Of a stretch of DNA of 5,855 nt, positions 1 through 5,442 are shown piece after piece. Each line of letters opens with the position of its first letter. Positions within the stretch are counted from its first letter, which is position 1. Source of the DNA: an uncultured Pseudomonadales bacterium (GTDB lineage Bacteria; Pseudomonadota; Gammaproteobacteria; Pseudomonadales; Porticoccaceae); assembly GCA_937998635.1 (NCBI GenBank), contig CALLDA010000017.1, positions 1 through 5,855 of the forward strand, given 5' to 3'. A program made the position numbers and the translations under genes. The notes below the pieces were generated by a model, which did no database searches, was not told the origin of the DNA, and saw only the letters and a program-made list of their open reading frames with translations.

Positions 1-495
1 AATGCCGCCAGCGGTGACAATTTTGGCCTTGAGTTCGAGTCACTTTGGCAATTGACTGGTCAGCTCCAGGTGTTTGTTAATCTTGGCTGGCTCGATACTG
101 AGATCGATAATTTTGTGGTAAATGCCGGTGTTGAACTGGTCGATAAAAGTGGTCGCGAACAGGCTCACGCACCCAACTACCAGTTTAATATTGGTACCCG
201 TTTTGATTTCGGCAAGAGTTTTTATGCCCGCCTCGAAATTGAAGGTAAGGATAGCTTTTACTTTTCCGATAGCCATGACCAGGAGTCAGATAGCTACGAA
301 TTAATCAACGCCAGTTTTGGTTATCAGAGTCAACATTGGGATATAAGGCTTTGGGCACGCAATCTTAGCGATGAAGATTACGCCACTCGAGGCTTTTATT
401 TTGGTAACGACCCCCGGAAATTTTATGACAATGAAGAATACCTTCAGTTTGGTGAACCGCGAGTATTCGGGGTAAATACCACTTACCGTTTTTGA
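1..495 (+). CDS. TonB-dependent receptor, C-terminal part (5' end outside window)
   Basis: This is the last 164 residues of an outer-membrane TonB-dependent receptor; the frame is open from base 1 and stops at TGA 493-495. Alternating polar/aromatic beta-strands (for example GLEFESLWQL, YQFNIGTRFDF, WDIRLWARNLSDEDYA) and the terminal phenylalanine (VNTTYRF) are typical of the last strands of a 22-stranded barrel recognised by the BAM complex. The motif of an aromatic-rich strand followed by 'NLSDEDYATRGFYF' is common in the C-terminal TonB_dep_Rec domain. The plug domain and TonB box lie outside the window, so substrate cannot be read directly. It sits 75 bp upstream of a YkoF-like gene, a PnuC-type permease and a thiamine-kinase-like gene. 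By inference it imports thiamine or a thiamine precursor, as proposed for thiamine-regulated receptors in other gammaproteobacteria. No terminator separates it from the next gene. Confidence 0.9.
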   Translation, partial: NAASGDNFGLEFESLWQLTGQLQVFVNLGWLDTEIDNFVVNAGVELVDKSGREQAHAPNYQFNIGTRFDFGKSFYARLEIEGKDSFYFSDSHDQESDSYELINASFGYQSQHWDIRLWARNLSDEDYATRGFYFGNDPRKFYDNEEYLQFGEPRVFGVNTTYRF

Positions 496-499
496 TGAC

Positions 500-564
500 T
501 GCCTCACTAAAGCACCGAAAAAAACAAAGCTAAACAAAAGAACCTTCACTAAATTATTGAGGCA
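500..564 (+). repeat. Inverted repeat that includes the YkoF-like gene's ribosome binding site
   Basis: TGCCTCA (500-506) and TGAGGCA (558-564) are perfect inverted copies; allowing one mismatch the arms extend to 500-510 and 554-564. The right arm contains the GAGG Shine-Dalgarno (559-562), 8 bases before the ATG at 571. Pairing in mRNA would close a 40-50 nt A-rich loop and mask the ribosome binding site. There is no T-tract after it, so it does not look like an intrinsic terminator. A 7-bp match over this distance can arise by chance, so a regulatory role is only a possibility. Confidence 0.35.
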
Positions 565-570
565 ATTTAA

Positions 571-819
571 ATGCTTCTCAGCGCAGAAATAAGTATGTAT
601 CCCCTGGCGGAAACCTATATCCCACCGATCGATGGCTTTATCGAGAAACTTAATGGCTATGCGGATCTAAAGGTTGAAACCTTTCCGACCTGTACGGTGA
701 TTATGGGAGAGCAGGGCCGAGTTATGGATGCGCTTAAAGAGGCAATGCGCTGGAGTCATGAAAAATATGGCAAAGCGATTTTTGTCTGTAAGTTTATTCA
801 CGATTACGAAGCCCTGTAG
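571..819 (+). CDS. YkoF-like thiamine/hydroxymethylpyrimidine-binding family protein
   Basis: This 82-residue protein resembles the single-domain YkoF-related family, whose Bacillus member YkoF binds thiamine and hydroxymethylpyrimidine. The pattern fits a ferredoxin-like beta-alpha-beta-beta-alpha-beta fold: strand 2-10 (LLSAEISMY), helix about 16-30 (YIPPIDGFIEKLNGY), strands 33-39 and 41-48 around a 'FPTCTVIMGE' turn, helix 49-66 and final strand 68-76 (KAIFVCKFI). There is no signal peptide or membrane segment, so it should be cytosolic and is not a periplasmic binding protein. The ATG at 571 is chosen because GAGG lies 8 bases upstream and because the next ATG (595) would remove strand 1. 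Its stop codon directly abuts the start of the PnuC-type permease, which argues for co-translation and a shared role in thiamine or precursor uptake. Whether it acts as carrier, buffer or sensor is unknown. Ligand assignment is inference from family and neighbours. Confidence 0.83.
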   Translation: MLLSAEISMYPLAETYIPPIDGFIEKLNGYADLKVETFPTCTVIMGEQGRVMDALKEAMRWSHEKYGKAIFVCKFIHDYEAL

Positions 820-1443
820 TTGCCTGAATTACTCGCCATAACTTATCAGCAATTACTCGCCACCTCTGCATGGGAGCTGGTGGCGGTAGTGCTGGCTATT
901 GCTTATCTGTTATTGGCTTTACGGGAAAATACTCTGTGCTGGTATTGCGCCCTGGCCAGCACGGCTATTTATACGGTCTTATTCTGGGATGTCAGCCTGC
1001 TGATGGAATCCGGGCTCAATGTTTATTACATGGTCATGGCAGTCTATGGCTGGTATCAATGGCGGCGTGTTGGTTCATGCGTCAGCTCAGATAGTCAAGC
1101 CAGAAACAATATCAAAATACACAGTTGGCCCTGGCGCTATCACTGCCTGGCCTGGGGACTGATTGTTTTATGTAGTGTGATATCAGGCGCCTTGCTGGCC
1201 AATAATACGTCTGCGGTCTTACCCTATCTCGATTCGCTGACCACCTGGGGCAGTATCGTGACCACCTGGATGGTGGCCAGGAAGGTTCTCGAAAACTGGC
1301 TGTACTGGATTTTAATCGATGGGCTATCAATTATTTTATACATCGACAGGGGCCTGTATCTTACGTCGCTTTTATTTGTCGCCTATGTGATTATTGTCGT
1401 GTTCGGCTATTTTTCCTGGCGAAAAGCCGTGCCTTTGAAGTAA
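820..1443 (+). CDS. pnuC: PnuC-family vitamin transporter, probably the thiamine-type PnuT
   Basis: A 207-residue inner-membrane protein with about seven hydrophobic segments (roughly 18-34, 38-58, 62-80, 107-127, 136-152, 158-175, 181-200), the size and layout of the PnuC/SWEET-like vitamin permeases. Family hallmarks visible are WELVAVVLAIAYLLLALREN (18-37), the 'YGWYQW' loop (76-81) and the C-terminal 'WLYWILIDGLSIILY' helix (160-174). PnuC members take up nicotinamide riboside, PnuT thiamine and PnuX riboflavin by facilitated diffusion, with trapping by a kinase. The adjacent YkoF-like gene and thiamine-kinase-like gene favour the PnuT subgroup; sequence alone does not settle the substrate. 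The start is TTG at 820, immediately after the TAG of the previous gene. No good Shine-Dalgarno is seen, so translation probably depends on coupling. The first in-frame ATG lies inside the second or third membrane segment and would destroy the protein. Confidence 0.88.
   Translation: MPELLAITYQQLLATSAWELVAVVLAIAYLLLALRENTLCWYCALASTAIYTVLFWDVSLLMESGLNVYYMVMAVYGWYQWRRVGSCVSSDSQARNNIKIHSWPWRYHCLAWGLIVLCSVISGALLANNTSAVLPYLDSLTTWGSIVTTWMVARKVLENWLYWILIDGLSIILYIDRGLYLTSLLFVAYVIIVVFGYFSWRKAVPLK
827..862 (+). repeat. 12-bp direct repeat at the start of the permease gene
   Basis: AATTACTCGCCA occurs at 827-838 and again at 851-862, exactly 24 bp (8 codons) apart and in the same reading frame, encoding LLA with flanking residues both times. 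Aligning the two 24-bp units (820-843 and 844-867) gives 16 matches in 24, which suggests a decayed tandem duplication of the N-terminal coding region ahead of the first membrane helix. Confidence 0.6.
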
Positions 1444-1459
1444 TCTGCGGAGATCAAAC

Positions 1460-2245
1460 ATGTCATTGTCTGAAGCAGCAAAGTCGGCCTTTGATACCTG
1501 GCCCGAGTGGCGACTGGCCCTCGATGGTCCACCGACCATTATCAGACGTCTAACGGGGGGCCTGACCAACGAGCTGTTTTTACTGAAAGCGGCTGGGCTC
1601 AGGTTGGTGCTAAGAGTCAATCATGAGGATAGCGAGCTACTGGGTATCGACCGACAGAGAGAGCAACAAATCCTGGAACAGATACAGGGCAAAGCGTTTG
1701 CACCGGTGGTGTTTCATTGTGATGCCGCTAAGCGAGTTCTGGTCACGGAATATATCGAGGGTTATCAGTGGCAGCCCAACGAACTGTCTGACCCACTAAA
1801 AGCAGATAGTCTGGTTGATCTGATCAGCCAGATTCACAGTGTTAAGCAGGGCATCCCGCTGTTTGATTATGGCGCCCATCTACGCAGCTATTGGCAGCAA
1901 TTACTCGAAAGTAAGCAACCTTTTCCGATGTCTGCACTTAAGTTGTATAAAAGCATCGAAGCCGGTTTGCCCGCGTTTCAGGCCACTGTTAAGGACCCTG
2001 TACTGTGTCATCACGATTTGATTCCGGCAAATATTATCGAGCAGGGCGAGGGTCAACTGGTTGTGCTTGACTGGGAATACGCTGGCGGTGGTTCAGCATT
2101 GGTCGACGCTATGGGCGTGGCCCGCTATTGGCAAAACCCGGAGCTAACGGCCAGAATTACTGACGCTGACGCCGATGAAGCGACGCTTCAACTGGCTCGG
2201 GATCTCGTCGACTTTTACGAAATGGCATGGTCTATCTTGAGATAA
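1460..2245 (+). CDS. Phosphotransferase of the thiamine/choline kinase (APH) family
   Basis: A 261-residue cytosolic kinase of the aminoglycoside phosphotransferase/choline kinase superfamily. N-lobe: a glycine-containing nucleotide loop LTGGLTNELF (31-40), 'LVLRVN' (49-54) with Arg in the ATP-contact strand as in choline-kinase-like enzymes, and a Glu in the 'RQREQQIL' helix (E68). C-lobe: the Brenner-type catalytic motif HHDLIPANII (184-193) with catalytic Asp186 and Asn191, and the metal-binding LDWEYAGGG (203-211) with Asp204. The 'DWEYAG' signature and length are close to E. coli ThiK, which phosphorylates thiamine to thiamine monophosphate. With a PnuC-type permease 16 bp upstream, the natural reading is that it traps imported thiamine by phosphorylation. 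The ATG at 1460 is preceded by GCGGAG with about 7-base spacing. A choline, ethanolamine or other alcohol kinase cannot be excluded. It is the last gene of the + strand operon and ends convergently with the cysteine synthase gene. Confidence 0.82.
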   Translation: MSLSEAAKSAFDTWPEWRLALDGPPTIIRRLTGGLTNELFLLKAAGLRLVLRVNHEDSELLGIDRQREQQILEQIQGKAFAPVVFHCDAAKRVLVTEYIEGYQWQPNELSDPLKADSLVDLISQIHSVKQGIPLFDYGAHLRSYWQQLLESKQPFPMSALKLYKSIEAGLPAFQATVKDPVLCHHDLIPANIIEQGEGQLVVLDWEYAGGGSALVDAMGVARYWQNPELTARITDADADEATLQLARDLVDFYEMAWSILR

Positions 2246-2328
2246 ACGCATGCGGAGATAGATCGACCGGCCAGTTGCTTATAATTCGTCATCCCAAAGC
2301 ACTTTGTTGTGACAAGAGAGCCTGTGAA

Positions 2329-3372
2329 TTAAGAATACCCGTAGCCTGGCGTCGATGCTGAAATACTTTTTTCGTCATCAGACATGTCGGTTTCGACATC
2401 GGCAAATAAGGGCGTACTCAAATAGCGTTCTCCGGTATCGGGGAGCATACACAAGATAGTCGTTCCTTCCGGTGCCGATTCGGCAATTTCTAGCGCCGCT
2501 GCAAAGGTGGCCCCGCCCGTGATACCAGTGAAAATTCCTTCCTGCTGTGCCAGTTCCCGAGATAAGCGTAGGGCGTCTTCACCATTGATGGTTAAGAGTT
2601 GATCAACGTAGTGTGCGATGAGCGCATCCTCAGCCAGCTTGGGTATAAAGTCTGGTGTCCAACCTTGCATGGGGTGAGGTTTAAAACTTGGGTGGCTCTC
2701 TGCGGGTGAGCCGTCGGCGTTGCGCTTTTGATCGACACCGCTGCTCATTATGGCAGCCAACTCTGGTTCACAGGCGATCACTTTGATCTCGGGGCGTTCA
2801 GCTTTTAATACCCGCGCCACACCTTTGAGGGTGCCGCCAGTGCCAGCACCGGTCACCCAGTAGTCGAGTTGTTCACCGGCGAAATCGGCAAGAATCTCTG
2901 GGGCGGTTGTTTTTGAATGCATATCGGCGTTGGCTTCGTTTTCAAATTGCCGACACAGGAACCAGCCGTGGGCTTCTGCTAATTCCTGAGCTTTGGCTAC
3001 CATGCCCGTGCCTTTCATAGCGGCAGGGGTGAGCACGACTTTAGCACCAAGAAAACGCATCAGTTTGCGACGCTCGACGCTGAATGAATCGGCCATGACA
3101 ACAACTAAAGGGTAGCCTTTTTGCGCGCAGACCATGGCCAGGCCAATACCGGTGTTGCCACTAGTGGCTTCGACAACCGTTTGCCCTGGTTTGAGTTGAC
3201 CAGAACGCTCTGCATCTTCAATGATACCCAGTGCCAGGCGATCTTTTACCGAACCCAGGGGATTAAATGCTTCGAGTTTGGCGTATACGTTAACGCCTTT
3301 AGGTGCGAGCTTGTTGATTCGTACCACCGGCGTATTACCGATGGTACTGAGAATATTGTCGTATTTGGCCAT
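2329..3372 (-). CDS. cysK: PLP-dependent cysteine synthase (O-acetylserine sulfhydrylase, CysK type)
   Basis: A 347-residue fold-type II PLP enzyme predicted to make L-cysteine from O-acetylserine and sulfide in the cytosol. Visible hallmarks: NPLGSVKDR with the PLP Schiff-base Lys43, substrate loop EATSGNTG (68-75), phosphate-binding GAGTGGT (175-181), and PDTGERYLST (321-330). It is longer than enterobacterial CysK (about 323 aa). There is an inserted stretch around residues 210-232 (after 'CEPELAAIMSSG') before HPMQGWTPDFIP, and an acidic/serine-rich tail after 340. 'GITGGATFAAA' (293-302) replaces the usual GISSGAA, a variant I recall from a broad CysK subgroup. The ATG on the minus strand is preceded by GGTGGAG (complement of 3379-3385) with 6-base spacing. 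It is transcribed alone, convergent with the kinase gene and divergent from the decarboxylase. A related beta-replacement activity such as cystathionine synthesis is possible but less likely. Confidence 0.88.
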   Translation of the reverse strand: MAKYDNILSTIGNTPVVRINKLAPKGVNVYAKLEAFNPLGSVKDRLALGIIEDAERSGQLKPGQTVVEATSGNTGIGLAMVCAQKGYPLVVVMADSFSVERRKLMRFLGAKVVLTPAAMKGTGMVAKAQELAEAHGWFLCRQFENEANADMHSKTTAPEILADFAGEQLDYWVTGAGTGGTLKGVARVLKAERPEIKVIACEPELAAIMSSGVDQKRNADGSPAESHPSFKPHPMQGWTPDFIPKLAEDALIAHYVDQLLTINGEDALRLSRELAQQEGIFTGITGGATFAAALEIAESAPEGTTILCMLPDTGERYLSTPLFADVETDMSDDEKSISASTPGYGYS

Positions 3373-3414
3373 TTATTTCTCCACCGAAGGCTGATTGTTT
3401 GAGGAATAAGTCGA

Positions 3415-3441
3415 GCGCTAAGAATACACCCGCTTAGGCGC
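3415..3441 (-). promoter_or_regulatory. Bulged hairpin in the cysK leader region
   Basis: GCGCTAAG (3415-3422) can pair with CTTAGGCGC (3433-3441) leaving a single bulged G and a 10-base loop. It lies 43-69 bases upstream of the cysteine synthase start codon on the minus strand. It could be an mRNA leader hairpin or an imperfect operator; no T-tract follows in the cysK direction, so it is not a terminator. It does not match any riboswitch I know. Confidence 0.35.
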
Positions 3442-3490
3442 AGACGAAACAGGCCCCGGAGTAAAACAATTCGTGATCTAATGTGCCGAT

Positions 3491-3507
3491 AAGCAAACAG
3501 TTTGCTT
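3491..3507. promoter_or_regulatory. 17-bp palindrome, candidate operator between cysK and decarboxylase
   Basis: AAGCAAAC-A-GTTTGCTT is a perfect inverted repeat of 8-bp arms around one central base, in the middle of the 205-bp divergent intergenic region (71 bp before the decarboxylase ATG, 119 bp before cysK). Such symmetry is what a dimeric regulator (TetR, GntR, LysR or MarR type) would bind. TTGCTT at 3502-3507 could serve as a poor -35 box, with AT-rich TAGATAT downstream, but the promoter match is weak. No regulator gene is in the window, so the binding protein is unknown. Confidence 0.45.
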
Positions 3508-3534
3508 CTGTGTAGGTAGCAATAGATATCTCGC

Positions 3535-3573
3535 ATGTTGAATGTGATGTTGAATATTATGAGGAAGTTTTAG
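3535..3573 (+). other. Tandem 12-bp repeat and possible 12-codon leader ORF before the decarboxylase
   Basis: ATGTTGAATGTG (3535-3546) and ATGTTGAATATT (3547-3558) form a 12-bp tandem repeat with 10 of 12 identical. Reading from the first ATG gives MLNVMLNIMRKF followed by TAG at 3571-3573, only 4 bases before the decarboxylase ATG. The decarboxylase Shine-Dalgarno (GAGGAAG, 3561-3567) lies inside this mini-ORF. No convincing ribosome binding site precedes the mini-ORF, and it has no attenuator hairpin or run of aromatic codons. It may be a translated leader, or just a repeat. Confidence 0.25.
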
Positions 3574-3577
3574 AGCC

Positions 3578-5068
3578 ATGACTGATCTAGGAAATGGTCA
3601 ACGGGGTGTCAAGCAGGAAAGCCTTGATCCAGAAAACTGGGACGAGATGCGGGCACTGGGTCACCGCATGGTCGATGATGCGATTAACTATCTGGAAACG
3701 GTCGCGGAGCGTCCGGTTTGGCAGCCAATGCCAGATCAACTGGGTAAGGAGTTTGAGTCTGCCATGCCCATAGAACCGATGCCCCCAGGTGCGGTATACG
3801 ACGAATTCCTGAAAAATATTTTCCCCTACCCTATGGGTAACACGCATCCCCGCTTTTGGGCGTGGTACATGGGTAACGGCACGATTCTCGGCGCGCTGGC
3901 TGATTTTTTATCCGCTACCATGAACTCCAATCTTGGCGCCGGTAATCACGTCGCGAACCTGGTGGAGAGCCAGGTGGTTAACTGGATGAAGGAAATCGTT
4001 GGCTTTCCTGCTGAGGCCAGCGGCTTGCTGGTCGGTGGTGCCTCGATGGCAAATCTCGTTGGCCTGACAGTTGCTCGCAACACTCAGGCAGGTTTCGATG
4101 TGCGGGCAGGGGGCTTGCAGGCCGGACAAAGTAAATTGCTGATTTATGCTTCGACCGAGATTCACGCCTGTAATCAAAAGGCTGTGGAATTGTTGGGTTT
4201 GGGTACGGATAGCCTACGTAGAGTCCCAGTCAATGACAATTACGAGCTTGATACGACTGCTTTAAGACATGCCGTGGAGGAAGATCGCCAGGCCGGTTTG
4301 CAACCGATCTGTGTGATTGCCACGGCGGGTACCGTCAATACGGGCGCTATTGATCCGCTCAGCGATATTGCTGATTTCTGCCAGCGTGAGGGCCTGTGGT
4401 TTCACGTTGACGGCGCGATTGGTGCCGTGGCAACTTTGGTTGATGGCCTGAAAGATCAATTGGCAGGGATGAGCAGGGCCGATTCCATTGCCCTCGATTT
4501 ACACAAGTGGATGCACGTGCCCTTTGAAGCGGGTTGTGCTCTGGTCAGGGACAGGCAAGGCCACCGAGATAGTTTTTCAGTGACACCGGCTTACCTGACT
4601 CAGGAGATTCGCGGTTTATCAGCGGGACGAGAGTGGTTTAGCGATTACGGCGTCGAGCTCTCACGCAGCTTTCGAGCACTGAAAATCTGGATGTCACTAA
4701 AGGAACACGGCACAGCGCGCTACGGTCGTATGATGGCGCGCAATATCGAGCAGGCCAAGTACTTAGCTGAGCTAATTGATGTAGAGCCGAACCTGCAACT
4801 AATGGCACCCGTTGGACTCGATATTGTTTGCTTTCGTTATCAGCCCCTGGAATCAACTAAGCCCGGCTTTAATGAGTCAGAATTGGAATCTCTAAATAAA
4901 GAAATCCTGTTTAGATTGCAGGAGGAGGGTACCGCAGCGCCCTCCTATACCACCTTAAAAGGCAAGTATTGTCTGCGGGTGGCGATTGCCAATCATCGTA
5001 GTCAGCAAACGGATTTCGATCTGTTGATCAGTGAAATAAAGCGTCTGGGAAAGAGTCTGACGGTTTAA
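3578..5068 (+). CDS. Group II PLP-dependent decarboxylase (aromatic-L-amino-acid decarboxylase family)
   Basis: A 496-residue cytosolic fold-type I PLP enzyme of the Pyridoxal_deC family (aromatic amino acid, histidine, glutamate and related decarboxylases), predicted to convert an L-amino acid to its amine plus CO2. Visible landmarks: NTHPRFWAWYMGNG (88-101), phosphate-binding LVGGASMANL (151-160), ring-stacking His196 in 'STEIHACNQ', Asp278 in HVDGAIGA (276-283) for the pyridine nitrogen, and the Schiff-base Lys310 in DLHKW (307-311). Counting from the Lys, Phe316 and Tyr339 ('TPAYL') fall where human DOPA decarboxylase has Phe309 and Tyr332. That Tyr supports decarboxylase rather than aldehyde-synthase chemistry. 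Length matches the family (about 480-500). The substrate cannot be fixed; aromatic amino acids are the default guess. ATG at 3578 has GAGGAAG 10 bases upstream. A thiamine-binding-family gene follows after 15 bp, probably in the same transcript. Confidence 0.92.
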   Translation: MTDLGNGQRGVKQESLDPENWDEMRALGHRMVDDAINYLETVAERPVWQPMPDQLGKEFESAMPIEPMPPGAVYDEFLKNIFPYPMGNTHPRFWAWYMGNGTILGALADFLSATMNSNLGAGNHVANLVESQVVNWMKEIVGFPAEASGLLVGGASMANLVGLTVARNTQAGFDVRAGGLQAGQSKLLIYASTEIHACNQKAVELLGLGTDSLRRVPVNDNYELDTTALRHAVEEDRQAGLQPICVIATAGTVNTGAIDPLSDIADFCQREGLWFHVDGAIGAVATLVDGLKDQLAGMSRADSIALDLHKWMHVPFEAGCALVRDRQGHRDSFSVTPAYLTQEIRGLSAGREWFSDYGVELSRSFRALKIWMSLKEHGTARYGRMMARNIEQAKYLAELIDVEPNLQLMAPVGLDIVCFRYQPLESTKPGFNESELESLNKEILFRLQEEGTAAPSYTTLKGKYCLRVAIANHRSQQTDFDLLISEIKRLGKSLTV

Positions 5069-5083
5069 GATGAGATAAATGCT

Positions 5084-5380
5084 ATGAAGGTTAATATCGA
5101 CTTATGCTTGATTCCTATGGGCGGCGATGTTTCCGTTTCAAGTGAAATAGCCCAGTGCCAGAAGATATTTGCTGGGCGCGGTTTAGTCCATCGGCTTCAT
5201 GCCTATGGAACCAATGTCGAAGGTGAATGGGATGAGGTGATGGCCGCCGTTAAGGCCTGTCATCAAGAGGTCCATAACATGGGCCGGGCTAGAATTACCT
5301 CGACCCTGAAAATCGGCACGCGTACGGATCGGGAACAAAGTCTCGATGATAAGGTCAGCAGTGTTACCGAAAAATTGTAA
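5084..5380 (+). CDS. MTH1187/YqgV-family thiamine-binding protein
   Basis: A 98-residue member of the MTH1187 family (Thiamine_BP, formerly DUF77), a small cytosolic ferredoxin-like protein that forms tetramers; some members bind thiamine or related pyrimidines. Near-canonical motifs: opening strand NIDLCLIPMGG (4-14), 'VSSEIAQC' helix start (18-25), HRLHAYGTNVEGEWDEVM (36-53), KACHQEVHNMG (57-67), and the strand TSTLKIGTRTDREQSLDDK (72-90) with a C-terminal helix. There is no signal peptide. Length is normal for the family (about 95-105). ATG at 5084 is preceded by a weak GAGAT 7 bases upstream and lies 15 bp after the decarboxylase stop, so the two are likely co-transcribed and perhaps coupled. 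Its cellular role is not established for this family. It is a distant superfamily relative of the YkoF-like protein encoded at 571-819 but clearly a different subfamily. Confidence 0.92.
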   Translation: MKVNIDLCLIPMGGDVSVSSEIAQCQKIFAGRGLVHRLHAYGTNVEGEWDEVMAAVKACHQEVHNMGRARITSTLKIGTRTDREQSLDDKVSSVTEKL

Positions 5381-5394
5381 CAGGCTGTTTGTTG

Positions 5395-5425
5395 TTTATG
5401 CCCACATAAAGCCCACACCCATAAA
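5395..5425 (+). repeat. Short repeats in the gap before the methyltransferase gene
   Basis: TTTATG (5395-5400) and CATAAA (5405-5410) form a 6-bp inverted repeat with a 4-base loop. GCCCACA occurs twice (5400-5406 and 5411-5417) and CATAAA twice (5405-5410 and 5420-5425). The stem is AT-rich and has no T-tract, so it is not a convincing terminator. It may be the remnant of a local duplication or a weak regulatory element. Confidence 0.3.
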
Positions 5426-5442
5426 AGCTCCGGAGAGTAGAG

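Noticed and set aside
98..103. CTGAGA, the core of a TPP riboswitch (THI box)
   Set aside because: It lies inside the receptor coding sequence and lacks the other conserved THI-box half nearby. The same hexamer at 3347-3352 is inside cysK. No intergenic region shows a THI-box pattern.
40..549. Minus-strand open frames opposite the receptor gene
   Set aside because: They overlap a strongly supported receptor frame, have no ribosome binding sites and no recognisable motifs.
2246..2328. Terminator between the convergent kinase and cysK genes
   Set aside because: Only a CAAAG-CA-CTTTG element (2295-2306) is present, whose 2-base loop is too small for an RNA hairpin, and no T-tract follows. Termination signals may overlap the coding ends but I cannot see one.
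3246..3536. Minus-strand 96-codon frame running from the divergent region into cysK
   Set aside because: It overlaps the cysK start in another frame, has arginine-rich low-complexity composition typical of a shadow frame, and would cover the regulatory region.
3587..4856. Several minus-strand open frames opposite the decarboxylase
   Set aside because: All are shadows of a gene with complete family motifs; none shows a domain or plausible start.
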